NCBI RefSeq assembly: GCF_033097365.1
Contig: NZ_AP028461.1
Location: 6,696,001-6,760,000 of the forward strand
Reading direction: 5' to 3'
DNA from: Actinoplanes sichuanensis
GTDB taxonomy: Bacteria; Actinomycetota; Actinomycetes; Mycobacteriales; Micromonosporaceae
Length of the DNA stretch: 64,000 nucleotides
A model generated the notes under the pieces. It had not been told where the DNA came from. It did not search any database and was given only the letters and a program-made list of their open reading frames with translations. Of the stretch, positions 7,608-14,668 are shown piece after piece (the stretch's first letter is position 1; each line of letters opens with the position of its first letter). The position numbers and the translations under genes were made by a program.

Positions 7608-8290
7608 GCCTGCCCGCAGCACTCTCCGACACCACGCTCGACAAGATCCTCAGCAGCTTCGCGCTCTCGCTCGACGAGGACCGGGGGCTGACCTCCGCGA
7701 TGGGCCCGGTCGGCCGGATCCGGGTGTGGCGCGGCGACGGACCGGTCGTGAAGGTCGTCGACGTCTCGCTCGTGGTCCCGCCGATCGGGCTGGACAGCCA
7801 CATGATCTTCGCGTTCACCGCGCCGGAGTCGGGCGTACCGCACTTCACCCTGGACTCGGTCGCGAACGGGGACGACTACGCCTTCCACCTCGACCTGATC
7901 CCGCGGATCGACCTGGCCACCTCGCTGTCCTACCTGGACACCGTCTACGAGCCGCTGACCTCGGTGTACTCCTCAGTCTCCGAGCGCGACGGCCTGTCCC
8001 CCGCACACCTGACCCCGCGCCAGTACGCCCTGATGTCGCCCTGGATGCTGGTCAACCGGGCGACTCAGGCGGCCTTCGAGGGCATCGGCGACGCGGTCGA
8101 CGCCTACTTCGAGCACTGGGCCGCGCTGGTCGAGAAGGGCGTCGAGGCGGCCGGCACCGCCGAGCGCGACGCCGCCCACCGGGAGCTGCTGTTCAGCCCG
8201 GAGATCGACCCGGTGTGGAAGCAGACCGTCCGGCTGCTCGGCGAGGAGCAGAGCGAATCGGTGCGCCTGGCCCTGGTGAGCAATGACTGA
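7604..8290 (+). CDS. RCCR-like bilin-reductase-fold protein, copy 2
   Basis: A 228-residue protein that aligns with copy 1 and with plant RCCR: SGVPHFTLDSV (76-86), FHLDLIPRIDL (94-104), a Tyr-rich segment at 110-122, WMLVNRA (147-153) and AERDAAHREL (186-195). Here an acid, Asp84, occupies the position matching Arabidopsis Glu154, and Asp189 matches Asp291, so both putative catalytic acids are present, unlike in copy 1. The N-terminus is shorter by about 30 residues. GTG start overlaps the Rieske stop (GTGA) behind GAGGA. Two divergent RCCR-fold proteins in one operon suggest a heteromer or two successive reductions. Assignment is by motif reading. Confidence 0.6.
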   Translation: MSLPAALSDTTLDKILSSFALSLDEDRGLTSAMGPVGRIRVWRGDGPVVKVVDVSLVVPPIGLDSHMIFAFTAPESGVPHFTLDSVANGDDYAFHLDLIPRIDLATSLSYLDTVYEPLTSVYSSVSERDGLSPAHLTPRQYALMSPWMLVNRATQAAFEGIGDAVDAYFEHWAALVEKGVEAAGTAERDAAHRELLFSPEIDPVWKQTVRLLGEEQSESVRLALVSND

Positions 8291-9203
8291 GCCGTCCGTC
8301 TGGCAGAAACGCATCGCCGGTGAATGGCACGGGCGGCCGTCGCTGTTCGACCACAACGGCACCTGGTGTGGATTCGAGGAGATCAGACGATCCTCGGAGT
8401 ACGTGGACGGCGTCACCACGTACCGAATGGATGGTGGTCTGATCGGGGGCGGCCCACTGGCCGGGCAGTTCCGGCTGGGCGCGCCGTTCTCGTTCGGGGT
8501 GATCGACTCCGACTCGAACCGGGTCTACACCGGGCCGGACTTCTTCGGGACCGGGCAGCCGTACGGGTCGTTCGTCGACTCGCACTACTACGGCCCCGGC
8601 TGGCAGGTCGACCTCAACACCTGGAACCAGGTACTGCCGGACGGCGAGACGCAGGTCTACTCGTCGGTGCTCTACCAGGGCTGGGCGGTGGTCGGCTGCT
8701 TCAACGGCCTCTACACGCGCACGCCGTCGCTGGTGGAGGACCTGATCGAGGCCGAGACGCGGAACGGGCCGGTGCCGTACATCCTGCCGACCAAGCAGGC
8801 CGGCGCGTTCACCGGATCGCTGGAGCTGTGGGGCGCCGACCAGAAGCTGCGCGGCACGGTCGAGGCGTCCATCACGCTCGACCCGATCGACCTGCTGCGG
8901 ACCCGTCGCACGGTGTCCTGGCAGGGCGCCGGCCTGGACCGGACGTTCCGCACCGAGACCCGTCGAGACGGCAACCGGCTGTTCTTCGAGGGCCCGGACG
9001 CGTGGGGCAACGCGGTCGGGTTCGGGCGGGCGTCGTTCCAGTCGCTGCACTTCACCGACGTCGGGAAGGTGAAGGCGCGGGAGTTCTCGATCGACGCCGC
9101 ACCCGGGATGTCGGCCGGTAGGCAGTTGGCCGTGGTCTACGAGCTGTTCCACGGCGGCACCCTGGACTCGGTGCTGCACGGTCTTCTGGAGTGGGCGGCA
9201 TGA
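8283..9203 (+). CDS. Unrecognised two-repeat beta-barrel protein
   Basis: A 306-residue soluble protein without signal peptide or membrane segment. It is rich in Gly, Trp, Tyr and Thr and alternates in the way of beta strands. Two similar halves are visible: GEWHGRPSLFDHNGTW...EYVDGVTTYRMDGGL near 13-52 and GAFTGSLELWGADQKLRGT...FRTETRRDGNRLFFEGP near 176-238, suggesting duplicated lipocalin-like barrels. Fatty-acid-binding, lipocalin and phycobiliprotein-lyase-like proteins have similar strand patterns, so binding of a hydrophobic or tetrapyrrole ligand is plausible but unproven. It overlaps the previous gene by 8 nt and the next by 4 nt, so it is an integral part of the operon. Confidence 0.65.
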   Translation: MTEPSVWQKRIAGEWHGRPSLFDHNGTWCGFEEIRRSSEYVDGVTTYRMDGGLIGGGPLAGQFRLGAPFSFGVIDSDSNRVYTGPDFFGTGQPYGSFVDSHYYGPGWQVDLNTWNQVLPDGETQVYSSVLYQGWAVVGCFNGLYTRTPSLVEDLIEAETRNGPVPYILPTKQAGAFTGSLELWGADQKLRGTVEASITLDPIDLLRTRRTVSWQGAGLDRTFRTETRRDGNRLFFEGPDAWGNAVGFGRASFQSLHFTDVGKVKAREFSIDAAPGMSAGRQLAVVYELFHGGTLDSVLHGLLEWAA

Positions 9204-10012
9204 CCGAGCGAAGCGAGCGTCATGAGCGCCGGTCCTTCTCCGGGAGTTCATCGGCACAGCCCGTCGTGGTGGTGACCGGTGGGACGCGCGGGATCGGGCA
9301 GGGCCTGGTCAGCGCGTTCCTCGCCCAGGGTGCGTCGGTGGCCTACTGCGGCCGCAATGTGGTCGAGGATGCTTCGCCGGGCGCTTTGGCCGTTGCAGCC
9401 GACGTGACAAATCGGGCAGATGTTCGCAAGCTCTGGGACGCCACTGTCGACAAATTCGGAAAAGTAGATATCTGGGTGAACAACGCCGGAATGTCGAACT
9501 CGCGCAAGCCGCTGTGGGAACTTCCGGCCGCCGAGATCGACTCCGTGGTGGGCCTCAACCTGCAGGGGACGCTGCACGCCGGCGCGGTCGTGCTGAAAGC
9601 GATGCTCGCCCAGGGCCACGGCACGCTCTGGAACATGGAGGGCCTCGGCTCCAACGGCCAGATCGTCCCCGGCCTGACCCCGTACGGCGCGACCAAACGG
9701 GCCCTCACCTACGCCACCCTCGCGATGGCCAAGGAACTCAAGGGCACCCCGGTCAAGGTCGCCCTGCTCTCCCCCGGCATGGTCGTCACCGACCTGCTGC
9801 TGCAGGACTACGACCCGGCCGAACTGGAGAAGGCCAAGAAGATCTTCAACATCCTGGCCGACCGGGTCGAGACGGTCACCCCGTGGCTGGCCGCCCGGGT
9901 GCTGGCCGGAACGAGGAACGGTGGCCGGGTCGCCTGGTTGACCAGGCCGAAAGCCGCCTACCGGTTCGCCACCGCCGCGTTCCGCAAGCGTGACCTCTTC
10001 GGGGACACGTGA
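9200..10012 (+). CDS. Short-chain dehydrogenase resembling chlorophyll b reductase (NYC1/NOL)
   Basis: A 270-residue NAD(P)H-dependent SDR: TGGTRGIG (26-33), IWVNNAG (91-97), catalytic Ser151, Tyr162 and Lys166 (YGATK). Two phrases typical of plant chlorophyll b reductases are present: NMEGLGS (145-151; NMDGAGS in NYC1, from memory) and SPGMVVTDLLL (191-201). ATG at 9200 follows GGAG and overlaps the previous stop (ATGA). The first 20 residues (TERSERHERR...) are encoded by a short CGAGCGAAGCGAGCG-type repeat and are not part of the fold. Cytoplasmic; expected to reduce a carbonyl on a hydrophobic substrate. Without context it would simply be called an SDR. Confidence 0.75.
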   Translation: MTERSERHERRSFSGSSSAQPVVVVTGGTRGIGQGLVSAFLAQGASVAYCGRNVVEDASPGALAVAADVTNRADVRKLWDATVDKFGKVDIWVNNAGMSNSRKPLWELPAAEIDSVVGLNLQGTLHAGAVVLKAMLAQGHGTLWNMEGLGSNGQIVPGLTPYGATKRALTYATLAMAKELKGTPVKVALLSPGMVVTDLLLQDYDPAELEKAKKIFNILADRVETVTPWLAARVLAGTRNGGRVAWLTRPKAAYRFATAAFRKRDLFGDT

Positions 10013-10653
10013 TGGACTACCCGATCATCCTGGCGGTCGAGGACTTCGTACCGGTCATCTTCGGATCCATCGGCTTCGCCCTGCTCGGCCGGACCGCACC
10101 GACCGCGACCGCACAGCGGGCCGGTCTCGCCGGCGCGATCCTGATCGGCGCCGGCGGCGTCGCCAAATGCCTCTGGAAACTGGGGTACGCCGCGGGCGTC
10201 GGCGACTGGACGCTACTCGAACAGTCGCTGTTCCCGCTGATGGCGGCGGGCGCCACCCTGCTGTCGTGGTCCCTCGCGGTCACCGTGCGGCGCGGGCGGC
10301 GGACCCACTTCTGGCCGTTCGCGTCGACCTTCGCGCTGTGCGTGGCCGGGTCGCTGCTGTCCGGCAGCCTCAACCCGCTGTTCGTGGCGGCCACCCTCGG
10401 CGTCACCGCGATCAGTGTGCTCGGGGCCGTCGTCGCCGGCCGGTACCGGCAGTGGTGGGCGGTCAGCCTGTACGTGCTCGGGCTGGTCCTCGTGATGGGG
10501 CTGGTGCCGCTGCGGTCCTCCGACGAGCACCACACCCTCGCCTTCCAGTGGCTGGAGCAGTCGATCAACACCGCGGCGCAGGGCTGCCTGCTGGTCGCGG
10601 CCTGGCTCACCCTCCGGGCTACCCGCCCCGCACTCGTTGGAGCTTCGTCATGA
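10012..10653 (+). CDS. Integral membrane protein of unknown function
   Basis: 213 residues with about six predicted transmembrane segments (for example PVIFGSIGFALLG, AGAILIGAGGV, TLLSWSLAVTV, FALCVAGSLLSG, VAATLGVTAISVLGAV, LYVLGLVLVMGLV). No motif I recognise. ATG overlaps the SDR stop by one base and follows a GGGG ribosome site; the preceding in-frame GTG at 10009 is less likely. Its stop overlaps the next start (ATGA). Position in the operon suggests a membrane step such as permeation, efflux or a membrane-bound partner of the oxidoreductases. Confidence 0.7.
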   Translation: MDYPIILAVEDFVPVIFGSIGFALLGRTAPTATAQRAGLAGAILIGAGGVAKCLWKLGYAAGVGDWTLLEQSLFPLMAAGATLLSWSLAVTVRRGRRTHFWPFASTFALCVAGSLLSGSLNPLFVAATLGVTAISVLGAVVAGRYRQWWAVSLYVLGLVLVMGLVPLRSSDEHHTLAFQWLEQSINTAAQGCLLVAAWLTLRATRPALVGASS

Positions 10654-11393
10654 CCGACGCCCTCGGCTGGCGCCGCAAGTTCGGTGTCATCGCCCCGTCC
10701 ACCAACACGATCGTCGAACCCGACTTCTACGCGATGGCCGTACCCGGGGTGACCTCGCACTTCTCCCGTATCCACATCCGCAACCAGGATCTGTCCGACG
10801 ACGCGAACTTCGAGAACCTGCTGGTTCAGATCCGCGCCGAGATCGGCTTCGCCTGCGAGCGGGTGCTGACCTGCGAACCCGACTACATGGTGATGGGCAT
10901 GTCGGCCGAGACGTTCTGGGGCGGCGTCGAGGGCAACCGCGAGTTCACGGCCCAGATCAAGGAGATCACCGGCCTCGACGTGGCCACCGGGGCCGAGGCG
11001 TGTGAGCGGGCGCTGAAACTCTACGGCGCCCGCAAGATCGGCGTGGTCACCCCGTACCAGCCGGTCGGCGACGCCAACGTGGTCCGCTTCTTCGGCGAGA
11101 TCGGTTTCGAGGTGACCGCCATCGAGGGCCTGAAGTGCCCGACCGCGGTGTCCATCGCACACGTCACCGAGGACGAACTGCGCGCCGCGATCCTCAACGT
11201 CAACGCCCCCGACGTCGACGCGATCGTCCAGTGTGGCACCAACCTGTCCATGGTCCGCCTCGCCGACGAGGCGGAACGCTGGCTCGGCAAACCGGTCATC
11301 GCGATCAACGCGGCGACCTGGTGGATGGCGCTGCGCGAGAACGGCATCAAGGACAAGGTGTACGGGGCGGGCTCCCTGCTGCGCGAATACTGA
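10650..11393 (+). CDS. Asp/Glu-racemase-fold enzyme (maleate isomerase / arylmalonate decarboxylase family)
   Basis: A 247-residue protein beginning GWRRKFGVIAPSTNTIVEPDFY, the phosphate/carboxylate-binding start of this family. The second catalytic cysteine is present (Cys195 in VQCGTNLS). At the place of the first cysteine the sequence reads MGMSAETFWGG, with Met84-Ser85 and no Cys. Maleate isomerases use two cysteines, while arylmalonate decarboxylase uses one, so the chemistry may be decarboxylation or an unusual isomerisation of a dicarboxylate. ATG follows GGAG and overlaps the previous stop by 4 nt. Last gene of the operon; a role on a maleate-like or substituted malonate product of the pathway is inferred. 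Confidence 0.8.
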   Translation: MTDALGWRRKFGVIAPSTNTIVEPDFYAMAVPGVTSHFSRIHIRNQDLSDDANFENLLVQIRAEIGFACERVLTCEPDYMVMGMSAETFWGGVEGNREFTAQIKEITGLDVATGAEACERALKLYGARKIGVVTPYQPVGDANVVRFFGEIGFEVTAIEGLKCPTAVSIAHVTEDELRAAILNVNAPDVDAIVQCGTNLSMVRLADEAERWLGKPVIAINAATWWMALRENGIKDKVYGAGSLLREY

Positions 11394-11445
11394 TCACCCC
11401 CATCGATAGAGTCATGCCACTTTAATGATCATGACGGGGGAAGAC

Positions 11446-12192
11446 ATGACGATCGTGCCGACACGGACCGGTGCCGCGCTGGCGGTCTCCGCGCTGCTGC
11501 TGGCGGGATGCGAGGCCGCGGAGCAACCGCGGCCCGCCCCGTCCACCGCCCCGAGCACCGCCGCCGGCTCGACGCCCAGCACGGCTGCCGCCCCGGCGGT
11601 GAGCGAGGAGCAGCAGGCCCTGGCCGCCGCCCGGACCGCGCTGCAGGAGGCCCGGTCGTACGTCTTCCACGGCTCCCGCCGAATGGGCGCCATCAAGGTG
11701 ACCGCCGACTTCCGCATGGTCGGCGGTAACACGACCGGCACGTTGCAGATGCAGGGCCGGACGACGAAGTTCCGGACCATCGGCAAGGCGCTGTACCTGC
11801 GGCCGAGCAAGGACTTCTGGCCGGTCATGATCGGCTTCGAACGCGCGGCGGCGGCCGAACGGGAGGCGGCCGGACGCTGGGTCCGGATGAGCGACTACGA
11901 CTCGACCGTGAGTCGGGGCTTCGGCGTCCCGGTCCTGCTCGCCGATCTCCGGCCGGCCGGACCACTCGTCCGGGGCCGGATCTCCGGCACGGGTGACGAT
12001 TCCTGGGTCAACCTGACCAGCGGGACCGACCGGAAGTGGCGGGTCGGCATCCTCACCACCGGCAAGCGGTACCCCCGGTTCTGGGCCACCGCGAACTCGA
12101 ACGCCACCATCACCGAGTTCGACACCGCGTTCCCGGCGATCAAGCCGCCGGCGAAGGCCGACGTCGTCACCTTCGACGAGCTGTCCTCCTGA
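11446..12192 (+). CDS. Lipoprotein of the tandem lipoprotein set (first)
   Basis: 248-residue lipoprotein, signal peptide ending LLLAGC. ATG at 11446 is chosen because GGGGGA lies just upstream; ATGs at 11425 and 11431 precede it in frame. A Pro/Ala/Ser/Thr linker to about residue 55 precedes a domain beginning EEQQALAAARTALQEARSYVFHG, the helix-then-strand start seen also in the next two genes (DEILAKAKEALTKVGSFHMAG). The domain resembles the LppX/LprAFG-type lipid-carrier fold. It lies 52 nt after the operon's last stop, so co-transcription is possible. Function unknown. Confidence 0.75.
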   Translation: MTIVPTRTGAALAVSALLLAGCEAAEQPRPAPSTAPSTAAGSTPSTAAAPAVSEEQQALAAARTALQEARSYVFHGSRRMGAIKVTADFRMVGGNTTGTLQMQGRTTKFRTIGKALYLRPSKDFWPVMIGFERAAAAEREAAGRWVRMSDYDSTVSRGFGVPVLLADLRPAGPLVRGRISGTGDDSWVNLTSGTDRKWRVGILTTGKRYPRFWATANSNATITEFDTAFPAIKPPAKADVVTFDELSS

Positions 12193-12350
12193 AGCCGAAA
12201 CCGTGCGTAACGTAGCGGCGACCGTGTGATATGGCTCGTATTCGCCGCATAAAGGTAATCGATTCGTTGCCCGGTACCGATAGGTTTGCGCAGCTCAGTA
12301 ATGATTCCGCGCGGCGCGGGGGTCCACGCCGCGGTGATGAGAGAAGATCG

Positions 12351-13094
12351 ATGACTAAGATTGCCTTCCGGGCCGGCCTCGCTGCCCTGGCCGCCGCCGG
12401 CATGCTGCTCTCCGGCTGCGGCGGTTCCGACAGCACCGAGCCGAAGGGCGGGACGACGACGGCCGCGCAGGCCGCCGCCGACAACGGGGTGGCGGCGCTG
12501 ACCGCCGACGAGATCCTGGCGAAGGCCAAGGAGGCCCTGACCAAGGTCGGTTCGTTCCACATGGCCGGTTCGGCCACCACCGACGGCGAGACCATGTCGC
12601 TGGACTTCAAGGTCTCCGGCAAGGACTTCGCCGGCAAGATGTCGATGGGCAAGGACGCCGACGTCGAGATCCTGTCGGTCGGCGGCAAGCAGTACATGAA
12701 GCCGTCCGAGGGCTTCTGGGCGATGCTGGCGGGTCCCGAGCAGGCCAAGACGATGGTCACGGCGACCGGCGGCAAGTGGGTTCTGGTGCCGGCGAAGGAC
12801 TCGGTCAGCGGCCTGTTCGCGGCGGCCGACGTGAACGAGCTGCTGAAGCCGACCGGCGCCCTGTCCAAGGGTGAGGCGACCAAGGTCGGCGAGCAGGCGG
12901 TGATCACCCTGAAGGACGCCGGTGACGCCGAGTCCCAGCTGTTCGTGGCGACCACCGGCGAGCCGTACCCGGTGCGCATCGGCCCGTCCGCCACCGGCGA
13001 GGGCATCACGTTCAGCGAGTTCGGCGCCAAGTTCGACGGCATCGCTGCCCCGGCCGCGGACCAGGTCGTCGACCAGGCCTCGCTGGGCAAGTAG
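12351..13094 (+). CDS. Lipoprotein of the tandem set (second)
   Basis: 247 residues; signal peptide MTKIAFRAGLAALAAAGMLL followed by lipobox Ser-Gly-Cys. ATG at 12351 follows GAGAGAAG; a longer frame to 12231 lacks a ribosome site. The mature domain has the LppX/LprG-like start ADEILAKAKEALTKVGSFHM, a strand EILSVGGKQYMKPSEGFW and a C-terminal FVATTGEPYPVRI. It is closely related to the next gene and more distantly to the previous one. Extracytoplasmic, membrane-anchored, probably ligand-binding. The 158-bp gap upstream may hold its own promoter; a strong hairpin follows. Confidence 0.75.
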   Translation: MTKIAFRAGLAALAAAGMLLSGCGGSDSTEPKGGTTTAAQAAADNGVAALTADEILAKAKEALTKVGSFHMAGSATTDGETMSLDFKVSGKDFAGKMSMGKDADVEILSVGGKQYMKPSEGFWAMLAGPEQAKTMVTATGGKWVLVPAKDSVSGLFAAADVNELLKPTGALSKGEATKVGEQAVITLKDAGDAESQLFVATTGEPYPVRIGPSATGEGITFSEFGAKFDGIAAPAADQVVDQASLGK

Positions 13095-13103
13095 GTCGCG
13101 CGG

Positions 13104-13134
13104 CGGTCCGGGGACACCACGCCCCCGGACCGCA
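13104..13134 (+). terminator. Hairpin terminator between tandem lipoprotein genes
   Basis: Perfect 11-bp stem (GCGGTCCGGGG with CCCCGGACCGC) and a 9-nt loop, starting 10 nt after the stop of the second lipoprotein gene. Confidence 0.7.
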
Positions 13135-13144
13135 CGTTCATCGA

Positions 13145-13150
13145 TACAAT
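13145..13150 (+). promoter_or_regulatory. -10 element (TACAAT) for a probably leaderless mRNA
   Basis: TACAAT ends 8 nt before the ATG at 13159 and no ribosome site is present, so transcription would begin at or next to the start codon. No convincing -35 was found. The element lies just after the terminator hairpin. Confidence 0.45.
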
Positions 13151-13158
13151 CCCGCGCG

Positions 13159-13902
13159 ATGAACACCAGGATCCTTCGGGCCGGCCTCGCCGCCCTGACC
13201 GCAGCGACCGTGTTGCTCTCCGGTTGCGGTACCCCCCGCAGCACCCAGCCGTCAGGCGTGCCGGCGTCCTCGGCGCCGGCCGACAACGGGGTGACCGCCC
13301 TGACCGCCGACGAGATCATGGCCAAGGCCACCGACGCCCTCGCCTGGGCCGGCTCCTACCGCATCACCGCCACCGACTTCAAGACCGACGTCGACGAGAC
13401 GATGAGCATGGACATCATGGTCTCCGGCGGTGACTTCAGCGGACGGATCACGATCAACAAGGACGCCGTTCTGGAGATCCTCGCCGTCGGCGGCAAGAAG
13501 TACATCAAGGCCAACGATGCCGCCTGGACCACCTTCGTCGGCGCCGAGAAGGCACGGACCATCATCGCGGTGGCCGGCGGCCGGTGGATGCGGGCCCCGG
13601 ACGACGACGCGATGAGCGGCCTGTTCGCCCTGGGCGACATCAAGGAACAACTGCTGAAACCCGAGGGTCTCCTCGGCAAGGGCGCGTTCACGCAGGTCGG
13701 CGGCACACCGGCGGTCATCGTCACCGACAGTCTCACCGACATGCACCTGTACGTGGCGACGACCGGCAAGCCGTACCCGATGAGGTTCCACTCGGCGTCG
13801 GGCGACGGGGACATCGATCTCAGCGACTTCGGCGCGACCTTCGACGCGATCGTGGCCCCGCCCGCCGACCAGGTCGTCGTCCCGCCCCGCCAGGGCAGTT
13901 AG
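13159..13902 (+). CDS. Lipoprotein of the tandem set (third)
   Basis: 247 residues, close paralogue of the preceding gene along its whole length (RAGLAALTAATVLLSGC; NGVTALTADEIMAKATDAL; VGGKKYIKANDAAWTTF; VATTGKPYPMRFH). LppX/LprG-like lipoprotein anchored outside the membrane. The start ATG at 13159 has no Shine-Dalgarno sequence; a TACAAT -10 box just upstream suggests a leaderless transcript, unlike its sisters. Two hairpins follow the stop. Ligand unknown. The duplicates may have separate expression, since each is bounded by its own terminator. Confidence 0.75.
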   Translation: MNTRILRAGLAALTAATVLLSGCGTPRSTQPSGVPASSAPADNGVTALTADEIMAKATDALAWAGSYRITATDFKTDVDETMSMDIMVSGGDFSGRITINKDAVLEILAVGGKKYIKANDAAWTTFVGAEKARTIIAVAGGRWMRAPDDDAMSGLFALGDIKEQLLKPEGLLGKGAFTQVGGTPAVIVTDSLTDMHLYVATTGKPYPMRFHSASGDGDIDLSDFGATFDAIVAPPADQVVVPPRQGS

Positions 13903-13958
13903 GGCACGGATCGGAGGTGTGGGGCCCGCCCCGCGCAAGCCGGCCCACACCCCTGAAC

Positions 13959-13986
13959 CGTTCCGCCCGTCGACGCGGGCGGAACG
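13959..13986. terminator. Bidirectional terminator between convergent units
   Basis: Perfect 11-bp stem (CGTTCCGCCCG with CGGGCGGAACG) and a 6-nt loop between the third lipoprotein gene (+) and the LPXTG gene (-). A weaker GGTGTGGG/CCCACACC pairing lies just before it. Confidence 0.8.
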
Positions 13987-13989
13987 CGG

Positions 13990-14652
13990 CTACCGGAAAC
14001 CGGCGATGCGGCGCCGCCGGGCCGGAAGCAGAAGCAGCAGACCCGCACCGGGGAGCAGCAGAGCACTGCCGACCAGCACGACGGTCGCCCACTCCTGACC
14101 GGGACCGGTCTTCGGCAGGGCGCCCGGGTCCTCCTCGGTGGTCCCGGTGGCCGCCGCCGTCGTCGACCTGGTCGCGGTCGCCGTCGCGGTGGCCGTGGTC
14201 GTGGACGTACCGGAGCCGAAGGTGATCGTGACCTGGACCTTGTTCGCGGCGACCTCGGCCGCGGAGTGACTGGACGGCAGCAGCTGTGCCGCCACCACAC
14301 AGCCGTTGTCGCAGCTCTTGCCGCTGAACGACTTCTGGATCGTCAGGGTGAGTGTCTTCGTCTTGCCGGACGTGTCGGTGGAGACGAACTCGGCGCCGCC
14401 GGTCAGGTTGCAGTCGGTGGCGGTCGCCGGGTTCTTGACACACTGGCCGAGCGCCAGATCGGTGAGGCCGGGGGTGAACCCGGTGCCGTAGACGGTGATC
14501 TTCTCGCCGTCGGCGATCCCGCTGGTCTTGGAGACGTGCAGTTTCGCCGCGGCCAGCGCCGGGCTCGGCTGCACGAACACCACGGCGGCCGCACAGATCA
14601 GGCCGGCGGCGACCGCCGCGGCCGCCCGTCTCACAAACGTGTCAAGGACCAT
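13990..14652 (-). CDS. LPXTG-anchored surface protein with neocarzinostatin-like domain
   Basis: 220 residues: signal peptide (to about Ala34), then a domain with the neocarzinostatin-family pattern (TSGIADGEKITVYGTGFTPG, LALGQCV...DCNL, LTIQKSFSG, CDNGCVVAAQLL, KVQVTITFG), a Thr/Ala-rich linker, LPKTG, a hydrophobic segment and RRRR tail. It should be exported and attached to the wall by sortase. ATG at 14652 follows GGAGG; 14667 is an alternative. Last gene of the WxL/ABC-importer operon, where small LPXTG proteins are a hallmark of csc-type surface clusters. Neocarzinostatin apoproteins hold a hydrophobic chromophore, so ligand capture is conceivable. Confidence 0.75.
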   Translation of the reverse strand: MVLDTFVRRAAAAVAAGLICAAAVVFVQPSPALAAAKLHVSKTSGIADGEKITVYGTGFTPGLTDLALGQCVKNPATATDCNLTGGAEFVSTDTSGKTKTLTLTIQKSFSGKSCDNGCVVAAQLLPSSHSAAEVAANKVQVTITFGSGTSTTTATATATATRSTTAAATGTTEEDPGALPKTGPGQEWATVVLVGSALLLPGAGLLLLLPARRRRIAGFR

Positions 14653-14668
14653 CGATGGAACCTCCATA

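Noticed and set aside
9200..9240. CGAGCGAAGCGAGCG stretch as a CRISPR or satellite repeat
   Set aside because: A single short stretch inside a coding frame, with no regular units or spacers.
3053..11393. Horizontal transfer of a plant chlorophyll-catabolism cluster
   Set aside because: GC content and codon use match the surrounding genes and there is no mobile element, so recent transfer is not supported by the sequence.
13990..14652. Enediyne antibiotic apoprotein
   Set aside because: It has an LPXTG anchor and no enediyne synthase or resistance genes nearby, so only the fold resemblance is claimed.
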